This document shows, in pieces, positions 37,147 through 45,286 of a DNA stretch of 64,000 nt. Numbering within the stretch: position 1 is the first letter of the stretch; every line of letters starts with the position of its first letter. The notes below the pieces were generated by a model. The model saw nothing but the letters and a program-made list of their open reading frames with translations. It did not search any database and was not told the DNA's origin. The DNA comes from Rhodobacter sp. (GTDB taxonomy: Bacteria; Pseudomonadota; Alphaproteobacteria; Rhodobacterales; Rhodobacteraceae). The position numbers and the translations under genes were made by a program. The DNA lies in NCBI GenBank assembly GCA_027490955.1, contig JAIXXB010000006.1, forward strand, positions 1 to 64,000, given 5' to 3'.

Positions 37147-37192
37147 GCAATTCTGGTCTATATCTGAATTGCTGGTATAGTTCGCCAGCAAT
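37147..37192. promoter_or_regulatory. Three phased half-sites before abfA
   Basis: GCAATTC (37147), GAATTGCTGG (37166) and CCAGCAAT (37185) form two nested perfect dyads: GCAATTC-N12-GAATTGC and ATTGCTGG-N9-CCAGCAAT. The half-sites start exactly 19 nt apart, about two helical turns. They lie 33-78 nt before the abfA GTG, in the 158-nt gap behind the regulator gene, so they are good operator candidates for it. Confidence 0.55.
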
Positions 37193-37272
37193 GGGGCATT
37201 GGTCAAGCGAAAAATGCAGATGTCTTACATGAGAAATGTCAAAGGCCGCGCGAAGGGCGCATTAGGCGCGGA

Positions 37273-38196
37273 TCAAGCGCGGATTAAGCGCAGTTTGATG
37301 TCCTGCCCAAAATCGCCAAAACCGCGACCAAAGATATTCAATCCACCCGGATGGCGGGCCTCGTCCTTAACGCCGATCCGCACCCTGATGGAGCGATGAT
37401 CGTTCAATTTCAGATCATCCAGCGCGCAATCGGACACTTTGTGACCATCACGATAGGTGCCGCTTTCCAGCACTTGCCAACGCTTTTGGTCGCCATATTG
37501 CGAACCTTCCAGCTTCCACCAATCGGGTGTGAACTTGCCGCGCTTGTCGCCAAAATCGCCGGGCGAAGTCCAAGTATCGATTTCCTGTCCATTGATGGCG
37601 ATGGTGATATCCGAAGGCCAATCTTTCGATGTGCCTGGCACTTCGGATGATAATTCCATTTCAAATTCAAGCGCTTGCACCGCAGTTCCCGCCAGTTTGG
37701 CATTGTTGGGAAACTGATATTCGACAAAGCCGCGCGTAAACCACAACAGCCCCGCGCGCATGCGGTCTGGGTCCAGAAACGTATCTGGCACGTCCAAAAG
37801 GCCAATCACCCCATCGGGCGAACACAGCCCGCAAGGGGCGCTGACCTCGCAGCGCGTATAAAGGCCAATCGGCATCGCCACTTCGATGGCATTGGTCGCC
37901 GTTGGCGCGGGGTCTTTGAAGGCAATCAGCAATTCGGTAAAGGTGGAATGGCAGATTTTCTGGCTGCCCTTGCGCCCTTTTTCGGAATGTGTCTGCACCA
38001 AACCCGCATCGACCAGTATCTGAATGTTAGAGGAAACAGTCGATTGCGGCAGGCCCAATTCATCGGCCACCTGATTGACATTGCGCGGCCCCAACCGCGT
38101 GAGATGCTGCAAAATGCGGCCACGAACTTCACTGGCCAAAGCGCGCAAGATGTCCTGACGTTCAAGCGGATCAACAACAATGATTTGGTTCGTCAT
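37273..38196 (-). CDS. ArsR-like winged-helix regulator with large C-terminal sensor domain
   Basis: A 307-aa protein. Residues ~10-90 form an ArsR winged helix (ILRALASEVRGRILQHLTRL, then NVNQVADELGLPQSTVSSNI). The remaining ~210 residues form a beta-rich domain (MPIGLYTRCEVSAPCGLCS, then LEFEMELSSEVPG) not found in short ArsR metal sensors. It lies upstream of abfA on the same strand, so it presumably senses arabinose or an arabinoside. There are four cysteines around CEVSAPCGLC, but no classical ArsR metal site is evident. Confidence 0.75.
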   Translation of the reverse strand: MTNQIIVVDPLERQDILRALASEVRGRILQHLTRLGPRNVNQVADELGLPQSTVSSNIQILVDAGLVQTHSEKGRKGSQKICHSTFTELLIAFKDPAPTATNAIEVAMPIGLYTRCEVSAPCGLCSPDGVIGLLDVPDTFLDPDRMRAGLLWFTRGFVEYQFPNNAKLAGTAVQALEFEMELSSEVPGTSKDWPSDITIAINGQEIDTWTSPGDFGDKRGKFTPDWWKLEGSQYGDQKRWQVLESGTYRDGHKVSDCALDDLKLNDHRSIRVRIGVKDEARHPGGLNIFGRGFGDFGQDIKLRLIRA

Positions 38197-38361
38197 GGCA
38201 GCCCATTATGATGTTGCCGTCATATGTATCAGGAATGCTGATGCAGTGATAGGAAAATGTTACGGATACCACCGCAGTGTTGCAGCCCAGCAAACACCCC
38301 ATCCGCACAGATAACCCTGTGCATGCGCGGCGTAGATGAATAGGGATTTTGCGGGTGGATT

Positions 38362-38451
38362 TGGCGGACAGAGAGGGATTCGAACCCTCGAGACGGTTCC
38401 CCGCCTACACACTTTCCAGGCGTGCGCCTTCGACCACTCGGCCACCTGTCC
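38362..38451 (-). tRNA. tRNA-Ser (anticodon GGA)
   Basis: The minus strand reads GGACAGGTGGCCGAGTGG and ends with GGTTCGAATCCC, TCTGTCC, G and an encoded CCA. The acceptor stem GGACAGG/TCTGTCC pairs with one G-T. The anticodon loop CTGGAAA gives GGA, decoding UCC and UCU. A long variable arm is present, as required for serine. The sugar block to its left ends here. Confidence 0.93.
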
Positions 38452-38541
38452 GTTGGGGCGTGTTTAGCCGCATTGGGGGTCTGCGTGCAAGGGGGGCGGG
38501 GGGAAATAGTTGGGGGCGGCGGGGCGGCGAGATTGCGCGCA

Positions 38542-39285
38542 TCACGCGCTGTCGGGCGCGCCTAAATGCAGATAAACGCGGCGGTTTTGGCGGCCTTTCT
38601 TTTCGATCTTGCCAATGGCCACGGGGCCAATTTCGGCCGTGCGCGCCACATGCGTGCCGCCGCAAGGCTGCAGATCGACCATGCTATCGCCCTGCCCGAT
38701 GCGCACCAGCCGAACGCGCCCTTGCCCCATGGGGGGGCGCACAGACATGGTTTTGACAAGTGCGGGGCTCTCCAGCAACTCATCATCGGTGATCCAGTCG
38801 GTGCTGACGGGTAAATCGCGCTGGATCAAAAGGTTCAGCGCCGCGTTCAGCGCGGCGATGTCGCTGGGCGGCTCTTCCATATCGAAATCCAACCGCCCTC
38901 GCCCCACCGCGATTTGCCCGCCCGTCACTGGCAAAGGGATGACGACTGACAGCAAATGCAGCGCCGTGTGCATTTGCATCAGCCCATAGCGGCGCGCCCA
39001 ATCAAGGTGCTGCGTGACCTGTGTGCCAATCGGCGGCAGCAGGGCAGGTTCTGCGGGCACCAGCGCAATCGCGCCCTCATCGGCCTTGACGGCGGTGGCA
39101 ATGGCCAGCCGCCCGCCGCCCTGCCATTCCAGCGCACCCGAATCCCCCGGTTGCCCGCCACCCGTGGGGTAGAAAACCGATGCGTCCAGCACCACCCCGC
39201 CCTCTGGCGTATGGGCCAGCACGCGCGCAGGCGCGCTGCGCAGATAGGCATCGGCGCGAAACAACGGCTGGGTGATCGGGGTCAT
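38542..39285 (-). CDS. Alanyl-tRNA editing protein AlaX
   Basis: A 247-aa free-standing homologue of the AlaRS editing domain that deacylates mischarged Ser- or Gly-tRNA-Ala. N-terminal FYPTGGGQPGDSG, the zinc site with H106 and H110 (MHTALHLLS), and the second half LQPCGGTHVARTAEIG with Cys and His ligands are all intact. The start overlaps the mechanosensitive channel stop (ATGA). It is the third gene of a coupled cysK-mscS-alaX set. Confidence 0.9.
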   Translation of the reverse strand: MTPITQPLFRADAYLRSAPARVLAHTPEGGVVLDASVFYPTGGGQPGDSGALEWQGGGRLAIATAVKADEGAIALVPAEPALLPPIGTQVTQHLDWARRYGLMQMHTALHLLSVVIPLPVTGGQIAVGRGRLDFDMEEPPSDIAALNAALNLLIQRDLPVSTDWITDDELLESPALVKTMSVRPPMGQGRVRLVRIGQGDSMVDLQPCGGTHVARTAEIGPVAIGKIEKKGRQNRRVYLHLGAPDSA

Positions 39286-41780
39286 GTGCTGGGCTCGCTG
39301 TTTGGGGTTGGGGCTGTTTTCGCACGCCGATTGGGTTTGGCGCGGGCGGGCGCAGGGGCGGTGGGGCTTGCCTCGGCCAGCGCTTTTTCGGGCAAGGCCG
39401 CTTGGGCCGCGGAAAAGGCGATGCCTGCGGCGGCAAATCGGGCGGCAATTTGATGGTTGATCTCGCTGCGCACGGCGATTTGCGCATTCACATCGCGCAA
39501 AATCACGCGGATTTCAAAATTCAGCGTTTCTGGCCCAAGCCCCATCAGCGCCACCACAGGCGGCGGGTTCATCAGCGCCATCGGCTGGCTTTCGGCGATG
39601 TCACGCAAGATCATCTCGACACGGCGGCTGTCGGTGCCATGGGGCACAGACACAGGCACAATCACGCGGCCTGTCAGGTTAAACCGCGTCCAGTTCGTCA
39701 CCCGCTGCGCCACCAAATCGGTATTGGGCACAATGACATCTGACCGATCAAAGGTTTGGATACGGGTCGATCGCACCGAGATTGATTTGACAATGCCGCT
39801 GGTCGTGCCCACCTCGATCCAATCGCCTTCGGATACGGGGCGCTCGATCAACAAGATAATGCCCGAGACAAAGTTCGATACGATGTTTTGCAAACCAAAA
39901 CCGATACCCACCGACAAGGCCCCTGCCACAATGGCAAGGCCCGACAGGTCAATGCCTGCCGTGTTGATGGCAATCAGCGCGGCAAGGATGATGCCCAAAT
40001 AGCCCACACCCGACACAGTGGCATTCTGCGCGCCCTGATCCAGCCCTGTGCGCGGCAAAATGGTGGATCGCAGCGCGCCTTGCAGCAGCCGCGTCAGCCC
40101 ATAGCCAATGCCAAAGACCACTGCAAAGAACATGAAATCCGTGGGCGAAATCCGCGTGGTGCCCAGTTGGAAACCCTCGCGAAAGCGCATCCATACCTCG
40201 GTGATATCAGACACCCGCGCGCCCCAGATCAGCGCGAAAATCGGCAGGCTGAGCACTGTCAACGCGAAATTGGCCAGCACAGGCAGCAGCGCATCGCCCG
40301 CCTCGGCCGATCTGCGCATGATCATGGCGTATAAATCGCCAATCAAATGCTGCAAAATCAGCAAAACGGCAATCAAACCAAGGCTATAGATCGCAGGGTA
40401 GATCAGGGCCGAAGCCGCCGCAATATAGCCGACCGCGCCCAGCACTGGGCCAATCAACCCCACAGCCGTTGTGGCGCGCGCAACCAGCAGCAGGGAAGAC
40501 CTGCCAAAATTCTGCGCCTCGCCTTCGCGCGCCTGCAGCGTTTTGAGATGCCGCGCCAAAAGTTGCCCCATGCGCAGCAGCAAAAGCCCCGCAATCACAA
40601 GTCCGGGATAGCTGGTGACCGAAGTTGTGCCTTCGGAATAATCTTGGCTGGTCATGGCCGCATCGCGCAGGCTGTCCACGCCCAGCATCAGCCCCATCAG
40701 CACCGACAAAACCCGCGCTTCGGCGCGGCCTTCGGTGCCAAGGTTCAAAGGGCCAGGCAGGCTGCCACGCGGGAAAATCCGCCCCGCCATCCATGCAGCG
40801 GCCACCAAAGGCAGGACAATTTGCGGCGCGGAATCGACGATTTGCGCGCCAAGTTCGCCCAGCATCTGCGACAAAATCAGCGCCAGCGCCACCAAGGCCA
40901 CCCCAATCAGGGGAAAGACCATCTCGCCCAAACTGGCCAACAGTGCGATGATCCGCTGCGCGCCGACCGATCCTTTTTCGCGCAGGCCCACGGCCAAATC
41001 CTGCACCCATCTGCGCGCCGTGATGCTCAGGCCAAGGCCAATGGCCAAAACCAACACAATCAGCGGCAAATTGGTGTAAAAGGTGCTGCGCCGCCCGTCA
41101 TCTGCCCAATTGGTCGTGATTTCTTCCCACAGGCGCAACCCCGTGTCGGTCAGGCCAATCACCCCTTCGGGCCAATTTGCAGGATTGATCGGGGCGGGCC
41201 ATGCCTGCAGCAATTCATCGGCCTGTCGTTCGCGCACGGTGCGGTCAATTTCGCGGATCAGGCCATCGGCGCGCCGGTACGCCTCGTCTGCCGTAATCGC
41301 GGGGGCCTGAAGGCGCAGCAATTGCTGCGTCAGTTCCGCGCGGCGATTGGCCAGATCGGCAGGCTCTAGCGCGCCTGCAGCAGGTGCAGGGCCAAGGGCG
41401 GCAATCTGCGCGCGCAACGTGGCGATGCGGGCAGAATTGGCGCTTTGCGCGCCTTGCAAAGCACCGCGCCATTCCACCAATTGCCCGCGCAATGTTTCAA
41501 GTGCCGAATCCGATGCGCGCCTGTCTTCAATGGCCCGTTCTACCCGCGCGGCCATTTTGTCCCATGCGTCGTAATCCAGCGCCGAGGACGCCTCTTGCTC
41601 GGCCAAATCGGCCTGCACCGCGCTCAGCGCTGTGCTTGCCGCACCTTGGCGCGGGGTCAGCGCGCCGCTGGAATCGGCTTGGCCCACCTGCGGCGCGGCG
41701 GTTTGCGCGCCAGAGGGGCCGCCCAGCAGCAGCGAGAGTGCCAAAAAGGCCGCATATAGGGGCCTTTGCGCGCGGCTCAT
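39282..41780 (-). CDS. Large MscS family mechanosensitive channel (DUF3772 type)
   Basis: An 832-aa membrane protein. A signal/anchor (YAAFLALSLLLGGPSGAQ) precedes a coiled periplasmic region of about 200 residues (DUF3772-like). About ten membrane segments follow, then a C-terminal MscS domain (GIDLSGLAIVAGALSVGIGF, GLQNIVSNFVSGIILLIERP, VRSTRIQTFDRSDVIVPN). Such channels open on hypo-osmotic shock. The correct ATG overlaps the cysK stop (ATGA); the track start lies inside cysK. The C-terminal tail is proline/alanine rich. Confidence 0.9.
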   Translation of the reverse strand: MSRAQRPLYAAFLALSLLLGGPSGAQTAAPQVGQADSSGALTPRQGAASTALSAVQADLAEQEASSALDYDAWDKMAARVERAIEDRRASDSALETLRGQLVEWRGALQGAQSANSARIATLRAQIAALGPAPAAGALEPADLANRRAELTQQLLRLQAPAITADEAYRRADGLIREIDRTVRERQADELLQAWPAPINPANWPEGVIGLTDTGLRLWEEITTNWADDGRRSTFYTNLPLIVLVLAIGLGLSITARRWVQDLAVGLREKGSVGAQRIIALLASLGEMVFPLIGVALVALALILSQMLGELGAQIVDSAPQIVLPLVAAAWMAGRIFPRGSLPGPLNLGTEGRAEARVLSVLMGLMLGVDSLRDAAMTSQDYSEGTTSVTSYPGLVIAGLLLLRMGQLLARHLKTLQAREGEAQNFGRSSLLLVARATTAVGLIGPVLGAVGYIAAASALIYPAIYSLGLIAVLLILQHLIGDLYAMIMRRSAEAGDALLPVLANFALTVLSLPIFALIWGARVSDITEVWMRFREGFQLGTTRISPTDFMFFAVVFGIGYGLTRLLQGALRSTILPRTGLDQGAQNATVSGVGYLGIILAALIAINTAGIDLSGLAIVAGALSVGIGFGLQNIVSNFVSGIILLIERPVSEGDWIEVGTTSGIVKSISVRSTRIQTFDRSDVIVPNTDLVAQRVTNWTRFNLTGRVIVPVSVPHGTDSRRVEMILRDIAESQPMALMNPPPVVALMGLGPETLNFEIRVILRDVNAQIAVRSEINHQIAARFAAAGIAFSAAQAALPEKALAEASPTAPAPARAKPNRRAKTAPTPNSEPST

Positions 41781-42811
41781 GCGTCCTCGAACACCGTGGG
41801 CACGGCATGAGGGGCGCGGTCCAGCCACGCAGGCACAGGCAGGCCCTTTTCCCGCAAAAACACAGGGTTATACAGTTTGGATTGATAGCGATTGCCATAA
41901 TCGCACAGGATGGTGACAATGGTCTTACCCGGCCCCATCTCGCGCGCCATGCGGATTGCACCTGCAATATTGATACCCGAGGATCCGCCAAGGCAAATCC
42001 CCTCATCTTCCAGCATGTTAAACACCAAAGGCAGCGCTTCGGCATCGGGAATGCGATAGGAAAAATCGGGTTTGAACCCTTCCAAATTGGCGGTGATCCG
42101 CCCCTGCCCGATCCCTTCGCTGATCGAAGTTCCGGGCGCATCAAACACCCCCGTGGTGTAATAGGCATGCAGCGCCGCGCCTTCGGGGTCGGCCAACCCC
42201 ACCTTCACGCCCTTGGGCTGCAAGGCCATGCCCACCCCCGCCAGAGTGCCGCCAGAGCCGACAGCGCAGATAAACCCATCCACGCGCCCGCCTGTCTGTT
42301 CCCAAATCTCTGGCCCCGTGGTTTCAATATGGGCTTGGCGATTGGCCACATTGTCAAATTGGTTGGCCCAAATCGCGCCATTGGGTTCGGTGCGCGCAAG
42401 TTCCGCCGCCAGCCGCCCTGAATAGCGCACATAGTTATTGGGGTTTTTGTAAGGCACCGCAGGCACTTGCACCAGTTCTGCGCCCGCAAGGCGGATCATA
42501 TCCTTTTTCTCTTGGCTTTGGGTTTCGGGAATTACGATCACAGTGCGAAATCCCATGCTGGCCCCCACCAGCGCCAGCCCAATCCCCGTATTGCCCGCCG
42601 TGCCCTCTACAATCGTGCCGCCCGGTTTCAGCAGCCCTTTGGCCACCGCATCACGAATGATATACAGCGCTGCGCGATCTTTGACCGATTGGCCGGGGTT
42701 CAAAAACTCGCATTTGCCCAAAATCGTGCAGCCCGTCATCTCCGAGGCTGCGCGCAGTTTCAGCAGCGGCGTGCCCCCTATCGTATCGGCCAAATCGGTA
42801 TGAATGCGCAT
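41777..42811 (-). CDS. cysK: Cysteine synthase A (O-acetylserine sulfhydrylase)
   Basis: A 344-aa PLP enzyme forming cysteine from O-acetylserine and sulfide. K44 in NPGQSVKDRAA binds PLP, EGTAGNTGIGLAL is the substrate loop, and VGSGGTLAGVGMAL holds the cofactor phosphate. It is a little longer than E. coli CysK, with a C-terminal extension ending VPAWLDRAPHAVPTVFEDA. It is first gene of a unit with mscS and alaX, each joined by an ATGA overlap. AAGGATATCTT precedes the ATG. Confidence 0.92.
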   Translation of the reverse strand: MRIHTDLADTIGGTPLLKLRAASEMTGCTILGKCEFLNPGQSVKDRAALYIIRDAVAKGLLKPGGTIVEGTAGNTGIGLALVGASMGFRTVIVIPETQSQEKKDMIRLAGAELVQVPAVPYKNPNNYVRYSGRLAAELARTEPNGAIWANQFDNVANRQAHIETTGPEIWEQTGGRVDGFICAVGSGGTLAGVGMALQPKGVKVGLADPEGAALHAYYTTGVFDAPGTSISEGIGQGRITANLEGFKPDFSYRIPDAEALPLVFNMLEDEGICLGGSSGINIAGAIRMAREMGPGKTIVTILCDYGNRYQSKLYNPVFLREKGLPVPAWLDRAPHAVPTVFEDA

Positions 42812-42893
42812 AAGATATCCTTTTTCCTTTGCGCCAAACTAGGCCCGCTTTGCGGCAAACTCAAGGGCGCAACGCGGGCCTTAAACGGGGGCA

Positions 42894-44288
42894 TTAGGCC
42901 GAAACAAACAGCCCATCGGCCTTGATCGCAGCATAGCTTTCATCAAGGCTTTTCCATGCGCGTTCAATCAAGATATCAATCTCGTCTGGCGTAATCACCA
43001 AAGGCGGCGCGATGATCATCCGATCCCCGACATGGCGCATGATCAGGTTATTGGCAAAGCAGCGCTCGCGCGTGCGATACCCAATAGTGCCCGTCTCGGA
43101 GGCAAATTTGGCGCGCGTGGCCTTATTTGGGGTCAGCGCGATGCTACCCATCAGGCCCACCATTTTCGCCTCGCCCACCATCGGATGGTCGGTCAGCCCT
43201 GACCATTTCTTGGCAAGGTAAGGGCCTGCCACATCGCGCACATGCTCGATGATCTTTTCCTCTTGCAAAATCCGCAGGTTTTCCAGCGCAACCGCCGCCG
43301 CCACGGGGTGCCCCGAATAGGTATAGCCGTGGTTGAAATCACCATGGCTGCCCATCACTTCGGCCACCTCGTCGCACACAATGCTGCCGCCAATGGGCTG
43401 ATAGCCCGAGGACAGGCCTTTGGCGATGGTCATGATATGGGGCTTTATCCCAAAAGTCGTGCTGCCAAACCAATTGCCCGTGCGGCCAAAACCAGTGATC
43501 ACCTCGTCCGCAATCAGCAGAATACCGTATTTGTCGACAATGCGCTGCACTTCGGGCCAGTAGCTGTCTGGCGGAATTATCACCCCGCCCGCGCCCTGCA
43601 CAGGCTCGCCAATAAAGGCGGCGATGTTTTCCACGCCCAGTTCAAGGATTTTCGCCTCCAATTCGCGCGCGCGCATCATGCCAAAATCCGCAGGGGTCAT
43701 ATCGCCGCCCTGCGCCCACCAATTGGGCTCGCCAATATGGACGATCCCCGCCAGTTTGCCGCCATGATCGTGGATGGGCTTCATCCCGCCAAGGCTGCCC
43801 CCGCCCATGGTCGAGCCGTGATAGCCATTGTGCCGCGCGATGATGATGCGCTTTTCAGGCTGACCTTTGATGTCCCAATAGCGGCGCACCATACGGATAT
43901 TGGTGTCATTCGCCTCGGATCCAGACCCCGCAAAAAAAACATGGTTCATGCCCTTGGGTGCAAGTTCGGCCAGTTTCGCCGCAAGTGCAATGGCCGGCAC
44001 ATGGCTGGTCTGGAAAAACGTGTTGTAATAGGCAAGCTGATCCATCTGCGCGCGGGCCACATCGCCCAGCTCCGTGCGCCCATAGCCGATGTTCACACAC
44101 CACAGCCCCGCCATGCCGTCGATAATCTTATGCCCTTCGCTATCGGTCAGCCACACGCCTTTGCCACCCGTCATAATCCGCGCACCCTTGCGCGCCAGCG
44201 CCGCGTTTTCGGTAAACGGGTGCATGTGATGGGCGGCGTCCAGCGCCTGAAGTTCTGCCGTGGGCATATGGTTGGTGATCTTGTTCAT
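42894..44288 (-). CDS. Class III aminotransferase (omega-amino acid/putrescine-pyruvate type)
   Basis: A 464-aa PLP-dependent transaminase. D261 in LLIADEVITGFGRTG contacts the pyridine, K290 in MTIAKGLSSGYQP forms the Schiff base, and HHMHPFTENAALARKG is the typical N-terminus of the SpuC-like/omega-transaminase group. It probably transfers amino groups from a diamine, beta-alanine or taurine-like donor to pyruvate. GGAGGCCGCG marks the chosen ATG; the track start is 90 nt upstream. The GntR regulator lies immediately upstream. Confidence 0.87.
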   Translation of the reverse strand: MNKITNHMPTAELQALDAAHHMHPFTENAALARKGARIMTGGKGVWLTDSEGHKIIDGMAGLWCVNIGYGRTELGDVARAQMDQLAYYNTFFQTSHVPAIALAAKLAELAPKGMNHVFFAGSGSEANDTNIRMVRRYWDIKGQPEKRIIIARHNGYHGSTMGGGSLGGMKPIHDHGGKLAGIVHIGEPNWWAQGGDMTPADFGMMRARELEAKILELGVENIAAFIGEPVQGAGGVIIPPDSYWPEVQRIVDKYGILLIADEVITGFGRTGNWFGSTTFGIKPHIMTIAKGLSSGYQPIGGSIVCDEVAEVMGSHGDFNHGYTYSGHPVAAAVALENLRILQEEKIIEHVRDVAGPYLAKKWSGLTDHPMVGEAKMVGLMGSIALTPNKATRAKFASETGTIGYRTRERCFANNLIMRHVGDRMIIAPPLVITPDEIDILIERAWKSLDESYAAIKADGLFVSA

Positions 44289-44367
44289 CGCGGCCTCCAG
44301 CCTTGGCGCGCCCCGAATCTGGGCGGCGTTCGGGCCAGCATAGGGGCAAATCCGCGCCGCTTCAAGA

Positions 44368-44381
44368 AATTTGATCAAATT
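44368..44381. promoter_or_regulatory. Operator-like 14-bp palindrome for the aminotransferase promoter
   Basis: AATTTGATCAAATT is perfectly palindromic and stands in an unusually AT-rich patch between the gntR stop and the aminotransferase start, 80 nt before the latter. The position and symmetry fit an FCD-type GntR operator. Confidence 0.6.
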
Positions 44382-44405
44382 ATTTTTGCGATTAAAATCA
44401 TAATA

Positions 44406-45065
44406 TTACAGCGCATTGGCCCGTATCGCATCGCGCACATGGGCCAATCCTATTTCGATATCATGCGTCATCGCCGCCGCAGCCGCTGCCCCGTCGCCTG
44501 CCCGCAGCGCGGTGATGATCGCCTTATGGCTGTCAGGCAGGCTGGCGCGGCCAGACAATTGCGTCACCACGCGCAGACTGGGGCCAAAGCGCAGCCACAG
44601 GCTTTGCGCCATATCCAGCAAAACCCCCGCCCCCGCCGCCCCATAAAGGGCAAAGTGAAATGCGTGGTTCGAGGTCAGATAGGCAGGAATATCCCCCGCC
44701 AATACCGATCTGTCCACCTCCACATCCAAGTCTTCTAACTGGGCCAGCAGCACAGGGCTGGCATGCTGGGCCGCCAATTGCGCTAGCCGCGGTTCTATCG
44801 CCAGCCGCGCAAAGGCAATCTGATCTAAATCCGATGCCGTCATCCGCGGCACAGACACGCGCCGATTGCCCTGAGGCAGCAGCGCGCCTTCCGTCGCGAG
44901 CCGCCGGATCGCCTCGCGCACAGGGGTCATCCCCGCGCCAAGATCGCTGATCAACCCTTGAATGGTCACAGGCTGACCGGGGGCCAATTGCCCATATAGG
45001 ATCATATCGCGCAGGCGCAGATAGGTCACCTCGTGACTTGGCACTTTGCGCGTCTCTATGCTCAC
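44406..45065 (-). CDS. GntR family (FCD domain) regulator
   Basis: A 219-aa regulator. The winged helix is YLRLRDMILYGQLAPGQPVT, then GAGMTPVREAIRRLATEGAL. A helical FCD ligand domain follows with metal-type histidines (SNHAFHFALYGAA, DSHKAIITAL). A GTG start with AGGAGG upstream is preferred to the track start, which adds 24 low-complexity residues. It lies upstream of and co-directional with the class III aminotransferase and presumably controls it through the palindrome at 44368. Confidence 0.87.
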   Translation of the reverse strand: MSIETRKVPSHEVTYLRLRDMILYGQLAPGQPVTIQGLISDLGAGMTPVREAIRRLATEGALLPQGNRRVSVPRMTASDLDQIAFARLAIEPRLAQLAAQHASPVLLAQLEDLDVEVDRSVLAGDIPAYLTSNHAFHFALYGAAGAGVLLDMAQSLWLRFGPSLRVVTQLSGRASLPDSHKAIITALRAGDGAAAAAAMTHDIEIGLAHVRDAIRANAL

Positions 45066-45172
45066 AGCCCCGCCTCCTGCGCCCAAAGCCGCCCCAATCT
45101 TACCCGCAACTTTGCCGCGCAAGCGCCCCTTTGGCAAGCGGCCAGATCACACCCTGCGCCACACCCTGCGCG

Positions 45173-45244
45173 CTTCTTCTTTTTGCAAATATCCCGCGGG
45201 GGAACCTGCTTTGCGCGCAAAGCAGGTGGGGGCGCGAAGCCCCC
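45173..45244 (+). repeat. Dispersed terminator-associated repeat, copy 2 with 24-bp palindrome
   Basis: The module CTTCTTCTTTTTGCAAATAT, CCCGCGGGGG is followed by a perfect 24-bp palindrome, ACCTGCTTTGCG-CGCAAAGCAGGT (45204-45227), and then a GGGGGC-GCGAA-GCCCCC hairpin. In copies 1 and 3 the palindrome is replaced by TGAGCGCAGCGA. It lies between gntR and cfa and is the only likely terminator for cfa, though reversed relative to it. Confidence 0.75.
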
Positions 45245-45286
45245 ATGCGCCCGCCCCGCCCATGCCAGCGCGCGGTGTTTGCCCCG

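Noticed and set aside
38260-38665. Short ORFs overlapping the tRNA-Ser gene
   Set aside because: They run through the tRNA and carry its sequence (for example [13 protein letters not shown]), a common annotation artefact.
43242-44738. 498-aa plus-strand ORF
   Set aside because: It is antisense to the class III aminotransferase and gntR genes and has shadow composition; no domain is recognisable.
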